From contig CAYTGI010000017.1 of assembly GCA_964437465.1 (NCBI GenBank), positions 1 to 23,748 of the forward strand: DNA of 23,748 nucleotides, read 5' to 3'. Source of the DNA: JAGQLF01 sp964437465. GTDB lineage: Bacteria > Patescibacteriota > Dojkabacteria > J137. The notes beneath the pieces are model-generated. The model was not told where the DNA came from and did not search any database. It saw nothing but the letters and a program-made list of their open reading frames with translations. Positions 1 through 7,448 of this stretch are shown piece after piece; within the stretch, counting starts at the first letter, position 1; each line of letters opens with the position of its first letter. The translations under genes and the position numbers were made by a program.

Positions 1-90
1 TATAGTTATAAGAATATTTATATACAGCTTATCTAACTAGCAAAATAAAGTAACAGTAACATGAGGGGTGAGAATTCCATCACAAATCTG

Positions 91-167
91 TCACCCTGAG
101 CCTGCCTGCCGGTAGGCAGTGCTCTCGAAGGGTACTCGCACCCATGGTTCGAGAACCTCACCATGAC
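91..167. repeat. REP-like intergenic element
   Basis: The stretch has two imperfect inverted-repeat modules. The first runs from ACCCTGAG (93-100) to CTCGAAGGGT (123-132) with the GC-rich hairpin nested inside. The second is ATGGTTCGAGAACCTCACCAT (144-164), with a perfect GGTTC/GAACC core at 146-157. Nothing in it codes for protein. The composition differs sharply from the AT-rich flanks, which suits a dispersed repeat or palindromic mobile element. No second copy exists in this window. Confidence 0.5.
102..119. repeat. GC-rich inverted repeat (hairpin 1 of 5' intergenic block)
   Basis: An 18-nt palindrome with CTGCCT and AGGCAG arms around a GCCGGT centre gives a 9-bp stem with one G-T pair. 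It is far more GC-rich than the surrounding DNA. It is embedded in a sequence of the type 'CACCCTGAG...CTCGAAGGGT' (93-133). That arrangement resembles dispersed REP-like elements seen in many environmental bacterial genomes. The resemblance is from memory and is not a search result. Confidence 0.6.
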
Positions 168-215
168 ATTATGGGTTGAGTTATAAAAAGTACAGGGATA
201 AGAAAAAGTTTAATA

Positions 216-239
216 ATACTTTTTGTGACCAAAAAGTAT
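216..239. repeat. Perfect 10-bp inverted repeat with TGAC loop
   Basis: ATACTTTTTG (216-225) is followed by TGAC and then its exact reverse complement CAAAAAGTAT (230-239). A third partial arm, CAAAAAGT, follows at 241-248. It lies in the same gene-free block as the other hairpins. It could act as a terminator-like or repeat hairpin, but I see no gene ending just upstream. Confidence 0.6.
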
Positions 240-249
240 ACAAAAAGTC

Positions 250-303
250 CTGGGGGCTTAGCAAGTCTAACTTACTCGCATGCTTGACTGCTAAGTCCCC
301 CAG
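250..303. repeat. Long G/C-rich inverted repeat (18-bp arms)
   Basis: The arms 250-267 (starting CTGGGGG) and 286-303 (ending CCCCCAG) are complementary apart from one bulged base in each arm. The loop at 268-285 is 18 nt. No T-tract follows, so it does not look like a simple intrinsic terminator. With the two hairpins before it, it forms a stacked repeat block ahead of the first gene. Confidence 0.6.
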
Positions 304-322
304 ACCCCTACTTCTCGTAAGT

Positions 323-350
323 TTGTTAGTGCTACTTTAGTAGCTATAAA
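323..350 (+). promoter_or_regulatory. Possible promoter with palindromic spacer, upstream of the first gene
   Basis: TTGTTA (323-328) and TATAAA (345-350) are 16 nt apart, and the ATG follows 17 nt later. The spacer holds a palindrome of GCTACT and AGTAGC arms (331-344), which could be an operator. The motif match is moderate and there is no experimental support. Confidence 0.35.
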
Positions 351-367
351 ACTTATAAATACTAGAT

Positions 368-982
368 ATGCTAATATCACAAATGCCACTTTGGGATGTA
401 ATAGAAAACGAGGAGGAATATGAACCAAGCTTAGACCTTAGGCTTAATCTACAACACTTAGAAGAATCTGTACCGAGAATGCAGGAAGACTATGAAGCTC
501 TAATTAAACTAGCAAGAAAAAGGGCTACAAAGCTGGCCTGTGGTGAAGATATAGATTTACACTCACACTTACATGGATTTCTAAATCTAGCTAGCTCAAT
601 CTTAACTTCGATACGACAGTTCTCAAAAACTCCTGTTTCTGTTGTTAAACTATCTGATGCTATTGAATGGTACGAAAGAGCTAAAAGTACTAGAGATATA
701 AACTCAATTCATCAAGAAGTTTTGAAAGTCAGAGAAGAGCTTCAGGTTATTGTAAAAATGGCACTTTCAGAAATTAGTTATATACAGGAACAAATAACTG
801 ATTATGAGTACCAATTTGTTGCAATAAAATTTCAACATTTACTCTCGAGTACATGCGGAGTAGCTCAAAAACTCAAGAATGCTTTCAACGCCTTATCTCC
901 AGCGATAAGAAAATATGATCAAATAATTTCTAATTCAAAAATATATAGAGCTTCTATTTCGCCCAATCAAGAAGTTTCTTAA
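368..982 (+). CDS. Hypothetical helical protein
   Basis: I do not recognise this 204-residue protein. It is rich in Glu, Leu and Lys and looks almost entirely alpha-helical. Heptad-like stretches at about residues 25-60 and 105-155 suggest a coiled coil or helical bundle. It has no signal peptide, membrane segment or visible catalytic motif, and few cysteines (residues 58 and about 163). The start at 368 sits 17 nt after a possible -10. A second ATG at codon 6 (MPLWD) is an alternative. The 3' end overlaps the convergent endonuclease IV gene by 29 nt (954-982), which is unusual but fits the tight packing here. It is preceded by a block of hairpins. Confidence 0.6.
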   Translation: MLISQMPLWDVIENEEEYEPSLDLRLNLQHLEESVPRMQEDYEALIKLARKRATKLACGEDIDLHSHLHGFLNLASSILTSIRQFSKTPVSVVKLSDAIEWYERAKSTRDINSIHQEVLKVREELQVIVKMALSEISYIQEQITDYEYQFVAIKFQHLLSSTCGVAQKLKNAFNALSPAIRKYDQIISNSKIYRASISPNQEVS

Positions 983-1796
983 CCTCACTACTTGCTGTCT
1001 CTACTTTTTTAACATCCGGAGTCTCCATGACAAAGTCCAAATGTTTCAGCTTTGGATGATTTAAGAAAGCTTTTAAAGCTTTTTCACCAATCTCACCTTC
1101 TCCTAGATTTTCATGTCTGTCCTTCTTTGAATCAAACTCAGTTTTAGAATCGTTAAAATGAACACACTTTATATTCTCAATTCCTAATACTCTATCCATT
1201 TCATCAACTACTCCATCTAAATCATTTTTAATATCATACCCGCTCGCCCACATATGCTGAGTGTCTAAACAGAACATAACTCTATCTGGATCTTTAACTT
1301 TGTCTTTTATTGTTGCTAAATCCTCAAACTTTGAACCAATTACTTTTCCAGCTCCAGCTGCAACTTCTAAAAATAATGGTTTTGAGCTCTCTGCATGTTC
1401 ACATATCCAATCTATTCCGTAAGCTACTCTATCAAATCCTTCTTCTTGTTCTATATCTTTGAAAGATCCTGTATGGAAAACAACACCAGGAGAACCAATA
1501 AATTCTGCTAATTCTAAATAGTTAACAACTGAGACTTTAGATAAATGAAACTTTTGTTTATCTGGATTAGATAAATTAATAAGGTAAATCCCATGAATAT
1601 GGACAGTCTTAACTATCTTAGAAGCTTCAAGAGCATGCTTCATCTTTTGCATTTTCTCTTCCTCAAAAGGTTTTGAATTCCATCTTTGAGGAGGAGTTGC
1701 ATGAATCATAATTGTATTAATTCCAAGCTCTTCTCCGTTCTTAACTCCATTCTCTAAGCCTCCAGCAACAGAGACAAAACATCCTAGGTTTCTCAT
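954..1796 (-). CDS. nfo: Endonuclease IV (AP endonuclease, Nfo)
   Basis: This is a TIM-barrel enzyme that cuts DNA 5' to abasic sites in base-excision repair. All nine trinuclear zinc ligands can be placed. Counted from a TTG at 1811 they are H73 (HGIYLINL), H113 (HTGS), E149 (LEVAAGAG), D183 and H186 (LDTQHMWASGYD), H218 (HFNDSK), D231 and H233 (DRHENLG) and E263 (METP). HTGS and LEVAAGAG are slight variants of the usual HPGS and LENTAGQG. I prefer the ATG at 1796, giving 280 residues, over the in-frame TTG at 1811, because 1796 follows an A-rich leader like other starts here. The membrane-protein gene ends 18 nt upstream on the same strand, so both probably share the promoter at 2495-2523. 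Length is normal for the family. Confidence 0.95.
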   Translation of the reverse strand: MRNLGCFVSVAGGLENGVKNGEELGINTIMIHATPPQRWNSKPFEEEKMQKMKHALEASKIVKTVHIHGIYLINLSNPDKQKFHLSKVSVVNYLELAEFIGSPGVVFHTGSFKDIEQEEGFDRVAYGIDWICEHAESSKPLFLEVAAGAGKVIGSKFEDLATIKDKVKDPDRVMFCLDTQHMWASGYDIKNDLDGVVDEMDRVLGIENIKCVHFNDSKTEFDSKKDRHENLGEGEIGEKALKAFLNHPKLKHLDFVMETPDVKKVETASSEVKKLLDWAK

Positions 1797-1814
1797 CGTT
1801 TTATTTAACAAATA

Positions 1815-2468
1815 TTATTTCTTCTTTGACTCAGATTGTAGAACTTTTATCCCTTTCAGTGCATATGCTGAAAAGAATCCTAGACTTGAGAACATTACTG
1901 CAACTCCGCTTGCATCAATACCGCTTCGATTATCATAAATAAAGTCTACAACATTCATAAACACTGATATGCTTGATATGAAAAGTAGTATTGAAAAGAT
2001 AATCATTCCAAAAGTGATAAACAACTTTGTAGAAACACTCCCTCCAACTCCAGAAACTTTTATTGAGTATCTATTTAGCAATACTTTTCCAACTGCAAAT
2101 ACAGCCATTAGTAATACAAGAACTAAACCTTGAACCAAAACTTGAGAATCGGGTTCTTCAAAAAATCTAGATCCAGGAAGAAGGTTAGCAAAAACATAAA
2201 AAAGAACTTGAGTTACTCCAATGAAAGTTCCAAAAGATATTAAAAGCAACCAAACATAACTAAAGACTCTAATTGATTGAGCCATCAGCTTTGGCATAAA
2301 TTCTTCAGCCTTTTTCTTCTCGCCTGTGAAGTAATAAAGTACTAGAGCTATTAGTAAAAGTGCAAAAGGAAATACTGAAAGTATCATTAATGAGCCAATT
2401 ATATTGAGTAGTGATAATATTGCACCACCAGAACTAGCTCCATACAAGGCCGTTACTGGTAAATCCAT
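1815..2468 (-). CDS. Five-TM membrane protein of unknown function
   Basis: The 217-residue protein has about five hydrophobic segments, near residues 16-47, 70-97, 109-131, 148-171 and 186-206. A Lys-rich loop (50-60) and a Lys-rich C-terminus follow the usual positive-inside pattern. I recognise no family motif or catalytic residue. It is the first gene of a two-gene transcript with nfo. Since the partner is a DNA-repair enzyme, the pairing gives little functional hint. The ATG at 2468 lies about 26 nt from a strong -10 box. Confidence 0.7.
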   Translation of the reverse strand: MDLPVTALYGASSGGAILSLLNIIGSLMILSVFPFALLLIALVLYYFTGEKKKAEEFMPKLMAQSIRVFSYVWLLLISFGTFIGVTQVLFYVFANLLPGSRFFEEPDSQVLVQGLVLVLLMAVFAVGKVLLNRYSIKVSGVGGSVSTKLFITFGMIIFSILLFISSISVFMNVVDFIYDNRSGIDASGVAVMFSSLGFFSAYALKGIKVLQSESKKK

Positions 2469-2494
2469 AAGAAAATATTAATATATATTGGATT

Positions 2495-2523
2495 ATTATC
2501 GTATAAGTAAGATATTAGGTCAA
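2495..2523 (-). promoter_or_regulatory. Strong sigma70-type promoter for membrane protein-nfo operon
   Basis: Read on the minus strand, TTGACC (2523-2518) and GATAAT (2500-2495) are separated by exactly 17 nt. Each box matches the consensus at 5 of 6 positions. Transcription would start near 2488, giving a leader of about 20 nt to the ATG at 2468. The -35 box overlaps the last bases before the gatB stop, so gatB read-through would also enter this operon. Confidence 0.6.
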
Positions 2524-2524
2524 A

Positions 2525-3985
2525 CTACAATCCTAAAGCTTCTCTTAACTTTTCTTCAGCTATATTTGGATTTACCCTTCCTTTACTTAGCCTCATAACT
2601 TGTCCAACAAGGAACTTCAATGCATTTGGATTTTTTTCTAAATCATTAACTACTTTTTTATTCTCTTCAATTACCTTCTCTATAAATCCATCGATCTCTG
2701 AATCATCTTGAATTTGAACAAGATTTTTTTCCTTAATGATCTTTTCAGCTTCGCCAGCATTTTGTTTTTCTGAAGACTTTAGGATTTCTTCAATTACTTT
2801 TTTAGCTATAGCAGCTGTTATCTTTTTATCTTTAACAAGTTCTATTAAATAAATTAGGTCTTTAGAATGCAACTTAATCTCATTAAATTCCAAGTTATTT
2901 TTTAAAAGCATTCCTGAAATTTCTGAATTAACCCATTTTGAAATCTCACTATTAATATTCTTAACTTTAGAATTTCTAGATTCATTAACGCATGAATCAA
3001 AGTATCTTCCTCTATCTGTATTTTCAATAAACAACTCGGCTTGTTCACCTGTTAAACCTAATTCAATATACCTTTGCTTTCTTTCATGAGGTAACTCAGG
3101 CATACTTTTTCGAATGTCTTCAATCTGTTTGGTAGAAATTTTAATTGGAGGTATGTCTGGTTCTGGGAAATATCTATAATCATCTGATGATTCTTTTACT
3201 CTTTGGAAAAGAGTCTCTCCAGTCATATCTTTTAAACCTCTTGTGTGATTTCTAATTCTTTCACCTTTTTCTATCAAGTTGCTTTGCCTAACTAATTCAA
3301 AATTCATTACCTTCTCTAATACTGAAATTGAGCCAATATTTTTTACCTCAACTTTATAGTTTGGTAGCCCTTTTTCTCCAGCCTTTTTTACCGACATATT
3401 CAATTCAAATCTCATCTGACCTTTTTGCATCTCCGCATCAGACGTCCCAGTGTACCTAACAATCTGCCTTAACCTTTTTGCAAACGATAAAACTTCATCT
3501 ACACTCTCAAAGTCAGGTTCAGTAACCATTTCTATCAAAGGAACTCCAGACTTATTGTAATCAATTAGTGTTTCATTTGTGCCTGAATGCATAGATTTTC
3601 CAGTATCTTCCTCAAGGTGAAGCCGTGTGATCCTTATCCTTCTTGAATCATCTCCCACATCAATCTCAACATACCCTTTTTCACCAATTGGCTTATCCAA
3701 CTGAGAAATTTGATAACCTTTAGGAAGGTCAGGATAAAAATAGTTTTTTCTATCGAAATGAATTTCTTCGTTAATCTCACAATTTAGTGCTAAAGCTAAT
3801 CTGATAGCTTTCTCAACAGCAAGTTTGTTAGGAACAGGAAGAGCTCCTGGAAGGCCAAAACTTACTGGATCAATATATGTATTTGGCGGTTCATTAAAAT
3901 AGTCTGCCCTAACTCGAGAAAACATTTTAGTTTTAGTTTTGACTTGAAGATGTATCTCAAGCCCCACTACTGGTTGATATTTCAT
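2525..3985 (-). CDS. gatB: Asp-tRNA(Asn)/Glu-tRNA(Gln) amidotransferase subunit B
   Basis: GatB is the tRNA-binding kinase/transamidase subunit of GatCAB, which converts Glu-tRNA(Gln) to Gln-tRNA(Gln) and/or Asp-tRNA(Asn) to Asn-tRNA(Asn). Family motifs are clear: VGLEIHLQVKTKTKMF at the N-terminus, FGLPGALPVPN, FDRKNYFYPDLPKGYQISQ, HLEEDTGKSMH, IDYNKSGVPLIEMVTEPDFE, MQKGQMRFELNMSV and DDYRYFPEPDIPP. The C-terminal YqeY-like helical tail ends NPNIAEEKLREALGL. The 486-residue length is normal. The four cysteines that usually bind zinc (CxC...CxxC) are absent; residues 23 and 42 are Ser and residue 39 is Asp. gatA and gatC are not in the window. The gene has its own promoter at 4009-4038 and is divergent from the MurE-like gene. 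Confidence 0.97.
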   Translation of the reverse strand: MKYQPVVGLEIHLQVKTKTKMFSRVRADYFNEPPNTYIDPVSFGLPGALPVPNKLAVEKAIRLALALNCEINEEIHFDRKNYFYPDLPKGYQISQLDKPIGEKGYVEIDVGDDSRRIRITRLHLEEDTGKSMHSGTNETLIDYNKSGVPLIEMVTEPDFESVDEVLSFAKRLRQIVRYTGTSDAEMQKGQMRFELNMSVKKAGEKGLPNYKVEVKNIGSISVLEKVMNFELVRQSNLIEKGERIRNHTRGLKDMTGETLFQRVKESSDDYRYFPEPDIPPIKISTKQIEDIRKSMPELPHERKQRYIELGLTGEQAELFIENTDRGRYFDSCVNESRNSKVKNINSEISKWVNSEISGMLLKNNLEFNEIKLHSKDLIYLIELVKDKKITAAIAKKVIEEILKSSEKQNAGEAEKIIKEKNLVQIQDDSEIDGFIEKVIEENKKVVNDLEKNPNALKFLVGQVMRLSKGRVNPNIAEEKLREALGL

Positions 3986-4008
3986 ACAAGAGATTTTACA
4001 CCGTATTT

Positions 4009-4038
4009 ATTATATAGTCGAAATCTTATCATTGTTAA
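4009..4038 (-). promoter_or_regulatory. Probable gatB promoter
   Basis: On the minus strand, TTAACA (4038-4033) is followed after 18 nt by a perfect TATAAT (4014-4009), 24 nt before the gatB ATG. It overlaps a weaker forward-facing candidate for the divergent MurE-like gene (TCGAAA 4018-4023, TAATAT 4041-4046), so the two may interfere with each other. Confidence 0.5.
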
Positions 4039-4053
4039 TGTAATATATTAAAT

Positions 4054-5328
4054 ATGATAAATTTTCTTAGTGGAAAAAAGGGAACTCAGAAAACTCCTAC
4101 TATAATTGGAATTACGGGAGATGCTGGCAAAACAATAGTTACTCACCTTATAAAAGATATTCTATTGTTAAACGGATATCGAGTTGGATTTATTTCTTCA
4201 GAAGGATCATCCACAGATGGATCACAAGTTGATACTTCTAATAAGGCTAATAAAATTTCTAAAAAAGAATTTAAAAACATTTTAAATGAATCTCAAAAAT
4301 TGAATACAGATTTTTTTATTGTAGAGATGCCGTATTCTTCAATTAAAAAAAATGTTTATCATAATATAACTATAGATGCAGGTGTAATCACTAATGTTGA
4401 AAAGATTGAGGATAACTCAAGGGAACGTCTAAACTTCATAAATTATTTTAACGAAGGAGCTCTACTTGTAGTTTCAGGGAAAAATATTGACTTTGTTAAT
4501 TGGCTTGAAACTAAAAGTGAGGATATTGAGAATAGTATTTACTGCTACTGGGTAGATACAAAAAATCTTTCGAATAAACAGTTTAAAAAAGAAGGAATTG
4601 AATACAGTTATTATAACGAAGCTCAGATTTTTGCTAGTCTTCACGGAAATTATAATTTTGAAAATACTTATCTTGCTTTAAGAGTTTGCGGTAGATATCT
4701 ACCTCTAAATCAAATCGTTTCATCTTTAAGAAATGTTTCAACTGTTTCAGGGAAATTGGATCTAACTCAGGAAAAACCCTTCTCAATATTTATAGATGAA
4801 GCAAAAAATTCTCGTCAACTAGAAGGTTCAATAACTCATATAGCAAGCATAAAAGGTCCTACTCAAAAACTCGTTACTGTTATTGGAGTATCAGATTCAT
4901 ATAAAGATAATTCTTATGAAATCGGTACGATAGTAGCTAGGTATTCAGATATTGTTATTCTTGCACCAGCTGACTCAAATACAACTCAAACCCCTGATTT
5001 AAATTCACTAATACATAATGGAGCTGAATCTTTTAGAGGAAGATTAATAGAAAGAATTTATTCAACTGAAGAACTTGAAATGCTCGACAAGAAAAAATTA
5101 ATGACGAAAATATTTAATACAATGCAGGCAGGAGACGTTCCTGTAATTTCTTTTGATGCTCATAACCATACAGGTAGGTTAGATGCTTTCAAACTAGCTA
5201 TTATGATTGCAGACAACGATGATATTGTATACATTGCAGGAAAAGGGTCAGAAGAATCAATTACATTCGATAATGTTGAATATGAATGGTCTGATTACGA
5301 AGCTTTAAATCTTGTAATGAATTCTTAA
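4054..5328 (+). CDS. Reduced MurE-like Mur ligase family protein
   Basis: The protein resembles the central and C-terminal domains of UDP-MurNAc-peptide ligases, with the N-terminal UDP-binding domain missing: the P-loop (GDAGKT, residues 22-27) starts only about 20 residues in. Matching landmarks are HGNYNFEN (197-204), equivalent to the family's PGxFNxxN, then VSGKLD with IDEAKN in place of VxGRxE...DYAHT (231-252). VIGVSDSYKDNS (276-287) corresponds to the MurE glycine/Asp-rich loop, and YIAGKGSEE near the C-terminus to AGKGHE. Several catalytic-type residues are changed: the P-loop TT is TI, the TN...DHLD motif is TNVEKIEDN, and the DYAH His is gone. It may ligate an atypical substrate or be a regulatory relative. 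It has 424 residues, versus roughly 480-500 for MurE. It overlaps greA by 4 nt, tail to tail. Confidence 0.7.
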   Translation: MINFLSGKKGTQKTPTIIGITGDAGKTIVTHLIKDILLLNGYRVGFISSEGSSTDGSQVDTSNKANKISKKEFKNILNESQKLNTDFFIVEMPYSSIKKNVYHNITIDAGVITNVEKIEDNSRERLNFINYFNEGALLVVSGKNIDFVNWLETKSEDIENSIYCYWVDTKNLSNKQFKKEGIEYSYYNEAQIFASLHGNYNFENTYLALRVCGRYLPLNQIVSSLRNVSTVSGKLDLTQEKPFSIFIDEAKNSRQLEGSITHIASIKGPTQKLVTVIGVSDSYKDNSYEIGTIVARYSDIVILAPADSNTTQTPDLNSLIHNGAESFRGRLIERIYSTEELEMLDKKKLMTKIFNTMQAGDVPVISFDAHNHTGRLDAFKLAIMIADNDDIVYIAGKGSEESITFDNVEYEWSDYEALNLVMNS

Positions 5329-5825
5329 CTTACTTTATCGATTTTGTACTCAACCTGTCCTACTGGAAGATCAACATGAACTACATCTCCCTTCTTTGAA
5401 TTTAAAATAGCTTGTCCTATTGGTGAATCAATTGAAATCTTTCCTTCCCTTGGGTCAGCAGCTTCTGTCTCTTCTGAACCGGTGAGAACGATATCTTTTG
5501 ATTGTTTATTTTTTAAATTTGTAATTTTAACTTTACTTCCAATAGTTACTATACTATTTGAGCTCGAAGCTTTGACTATTTGAACATTCTTAATTAGACT
5601 TTCGAGATCAGTTATTCTATTCTCATTCATGTCTTTCTTCTCCATAGCAACTGTATATGCATGGTTTTCGCTTAAATCTCCTAACTCTCTTGCTGCTGAA
5701 ATCTCTTTAGCTATCTCTTCTCTTTCTATAGTTTTTCTTTGTTCTAATTCTTTAACAAGCTCATCATAAGATGCTTGTGTCATCTGAATAACTTCATCCT
5801 CTTGTTGTGATTTTTTTCTTGACAC
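5325..5825 (-). CDS. greA: Transcription elongation factor GreA
   Basis: GreA rescues backtracked RNA polymerase by promoting cleavage of the transcript 3' end. The N-terminal antiparallel coiled coil (about 17-95) has the tip motif AARELGDLSENHAY, with the acidic residues D50 and E53 that place the catalytic metal. The C-terminal FKBP-like domain shows SKVKITNL, DPREGKISIDSPIGQAIL and a final VGQVEYKIDKV. The start is GTG at 5825, directly after an AT-rich leader; ATG at 5783 (MTQASYDEL) is an alternative closer to the usual family N-terminus. It lies downstream of the envelope genes on the same strand with a 63-nt gap that holds its own promoter-like elements. Confidence 0.93.
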   Translation of the reverse strand: MSRKKSQQEDEVIQMTQASYDELVKELEQRKTIEREEIAKEISAARELGDLSENHAYTVAMEKKDMNENRITDLESLIKNVQIVKASSSNSIVTIGSKVKITNLKNKQSKDIVLTGSEETEAADPREGKISIDSPIGQAILNSKKGDVVHVDLPVGQVEYKIDKVS

Positions 5826-5850
5826 AGTATTTATTTAATAACTAACAAAT

Positions 5851-5868
5851 CGTCAAATGATATCATTT
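5851..5868 (-). promoter_or_regulatory. Perfect 14-nt palindrome overlapping a -35-like box upstream of greA
   Basis: AAATGATATCATTT (5855-5868) is a perfect palindrome. On the minus strand its edge overlaps TTGACG (5856-5851), a good -35 box; 17 nt further on is a weak -10 (TAAATA) just before the GTG start. A repressor or activator site is a reasonable reading, but there is no proof. Confidence 0.35.
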
Positions 5869-5888
5869 ACAGCATATTTGAGCAATCT

Positions 5889-7438
5889 TTAATTCCTAGT
5901 GATAACAAATTCTTTTACTAAATCTCTATTTACCAATTCAATAGATCCAAATTCAGAACTAATAGGCTCTCCTTCAGAATCAGTAATACTTAAACTTCTA
6001 TCTGCTACAATTACATGATCTAATTCTGTTCTTGCTCCATTTACATTTCCTATGCCTATTGAGTAGTTAATAACTTCATTTTCAGTTGCAAAAAAAGTTT
6101 CATCCTCCCATTCAACTTCAAATTCAGTTTCATTAATAATTTCTGCTGAAGCACAAATTAGGTTTCCATCAATATTAACTCTTTGTCTAGCAATTGGAAC
6201 AATACTTTCGTTTATAATTACAGAGCTTAATCTGATATTATCAGGGAAACAAACTGACACTTCTTGTCTACTTCCAATATTGGGAAAAGTCATCTTAAGA
6301 GTATTTTTAATTTTAAGATCATCTGAAATTCTTGTTTCTAGTGATAAGGTAGCATTTGGATATACATCATTTTTAACTACTTTCGGATCTTCTACATATA
6401 TTGAAGGAATAATAAATGTGTCTTGTTCATCTAAATTAATTAACCCTGCAGCTGAATTGATTCTTTCGTTTATTTCTAGGTCCGATGAATTAAATCTTAT
6501 TTTCTCTGTCAGAATATTTTGTGCAATGTAATTTTCAAAAGTATTACTATTATTTTTCCAAAGATTAAATGAATTATGAATAATTAAAGCAGAGAGCTCA
6601 GCGATAATATTGTGTTTTGATTCCAAACTATCATTGCCAATCTGAGTTTCATTTATCAGGCTTAGAAGATCTCCATCATTAAAATCAGTTCCACCTATAA
6701 CTATATCTAAATTAGATTCATTTAAGATACTAATATAATCAGAAAATGATTCAATATTTACAACAGCTACTTCGTCAATCTCTGTGTTTAGATTATTACC
6801 TAATAGTTCCCTCGCAAATTTTGAAAAATCCTCAAAATTCTCTATTGTTGAAAGATCACCAACCTTAAATTCTTCATTATCAATATATCTAAATCTCCTT
6901 ACATTAACTCTAGAAAGTAATTCTTCAGTTAAGTCATCGGGGTTAATCTCTAGATCGTCAATACTTCTTACTTGAGCACTTTGAATTCCACCGTTTTGAA
7001 AAGTTATAAGTGAAAAAGCTGCAAGGTCACCTCCAACTGGACTTGGTCTAGTATTGTCAGCAATGAAGATTAGATATGTTGTAGGTTCAGCATTTCCTAA
7101 TAAATCAGGCAACATTAAATAAAGCCCGGTCCTTTCACTCAAATTTTGTAAATCTATTAAATATGTATTCACAGCCCTTAACTCCTCAATAATAAAACCT
7201 GGTAAAGAGGGAAGTGTGTTATCTCTAATTGAATTTATAATTCGACTTTGCCTTTCAATCCCTTTTTCATAGAAAATTTCTCTATTCGAAATCTCAGAGA
7301 TTAAATCTAAATATGATTTTCCTTCATTTGATAATGATAAAAAGCCTTCATTACTCTTTCTTAATGCTGTGTTGTTTTCGAATTCATTGAGATATACTGC
7401 ATGCCCACCCGATGGATTAACTACCGGCAGTCCACAGC
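5889..7438 (-). CDS. DUF4012 domain, C-terminal part of a large envelope protein (cut by N gap)
   Basis: The frame stays open from the gap edge to the stop at 5889, giving about 515 residues. It therefore continues the gene that starts at 9052 rather than beginning at the GTG at 7172, which lies inside the open frame. After about 118 residues comes the DUF4012 signature: TTYLIFIADNTRPSPVGGD, equivalent to the usual YLvlfqNnaElRptGGf. The rest looks extracytoplasmic: many beta strands, Asn/Asp/Ser-rich, ending VNRDLVKEFVITRN. DUF4012 proteins are typically membrane-anchored and found with surface-polysaccharide genes in Actinobacteria and CPR; the molecular function is unknown. The two sides of the gap are in different frames with 10 Ns, so the true gap length should be 2 modulo 3. 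Confidence 0.75.
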
Positions 7439-7448
7439 NNNNNNNNNN
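7439..7448. other. Assembly gap (10 N) inside the epimerase-DUF4012 gene
   Basis: Ten Ns join two contigs. Both flanks are open in the same direction and belong to the same kind of protein, so the gap appears to cut a single gene. Ten is a placeholder length. Confidence 0.95.

Noticed and set aside
6280..6531. Plus-strand ORFs of 60-90 codons inside the DUF4012 and SDR genes (6280, 6784, 7761)
   Set aside because: They are antisense shadows of a long open frame with a clear domain. They lack family features and are low-complexity Ser/Leu/Asn-rich, as expected for reverse reading of this AT-rich gene.
7172..7172. GTG at 7172 as the start of a separate DUF4012 gene
   Set aside because: The frame is open for 88 more codons up to the gap, and the TM-helical part expected before DUF4012 is on the other side of the gap.
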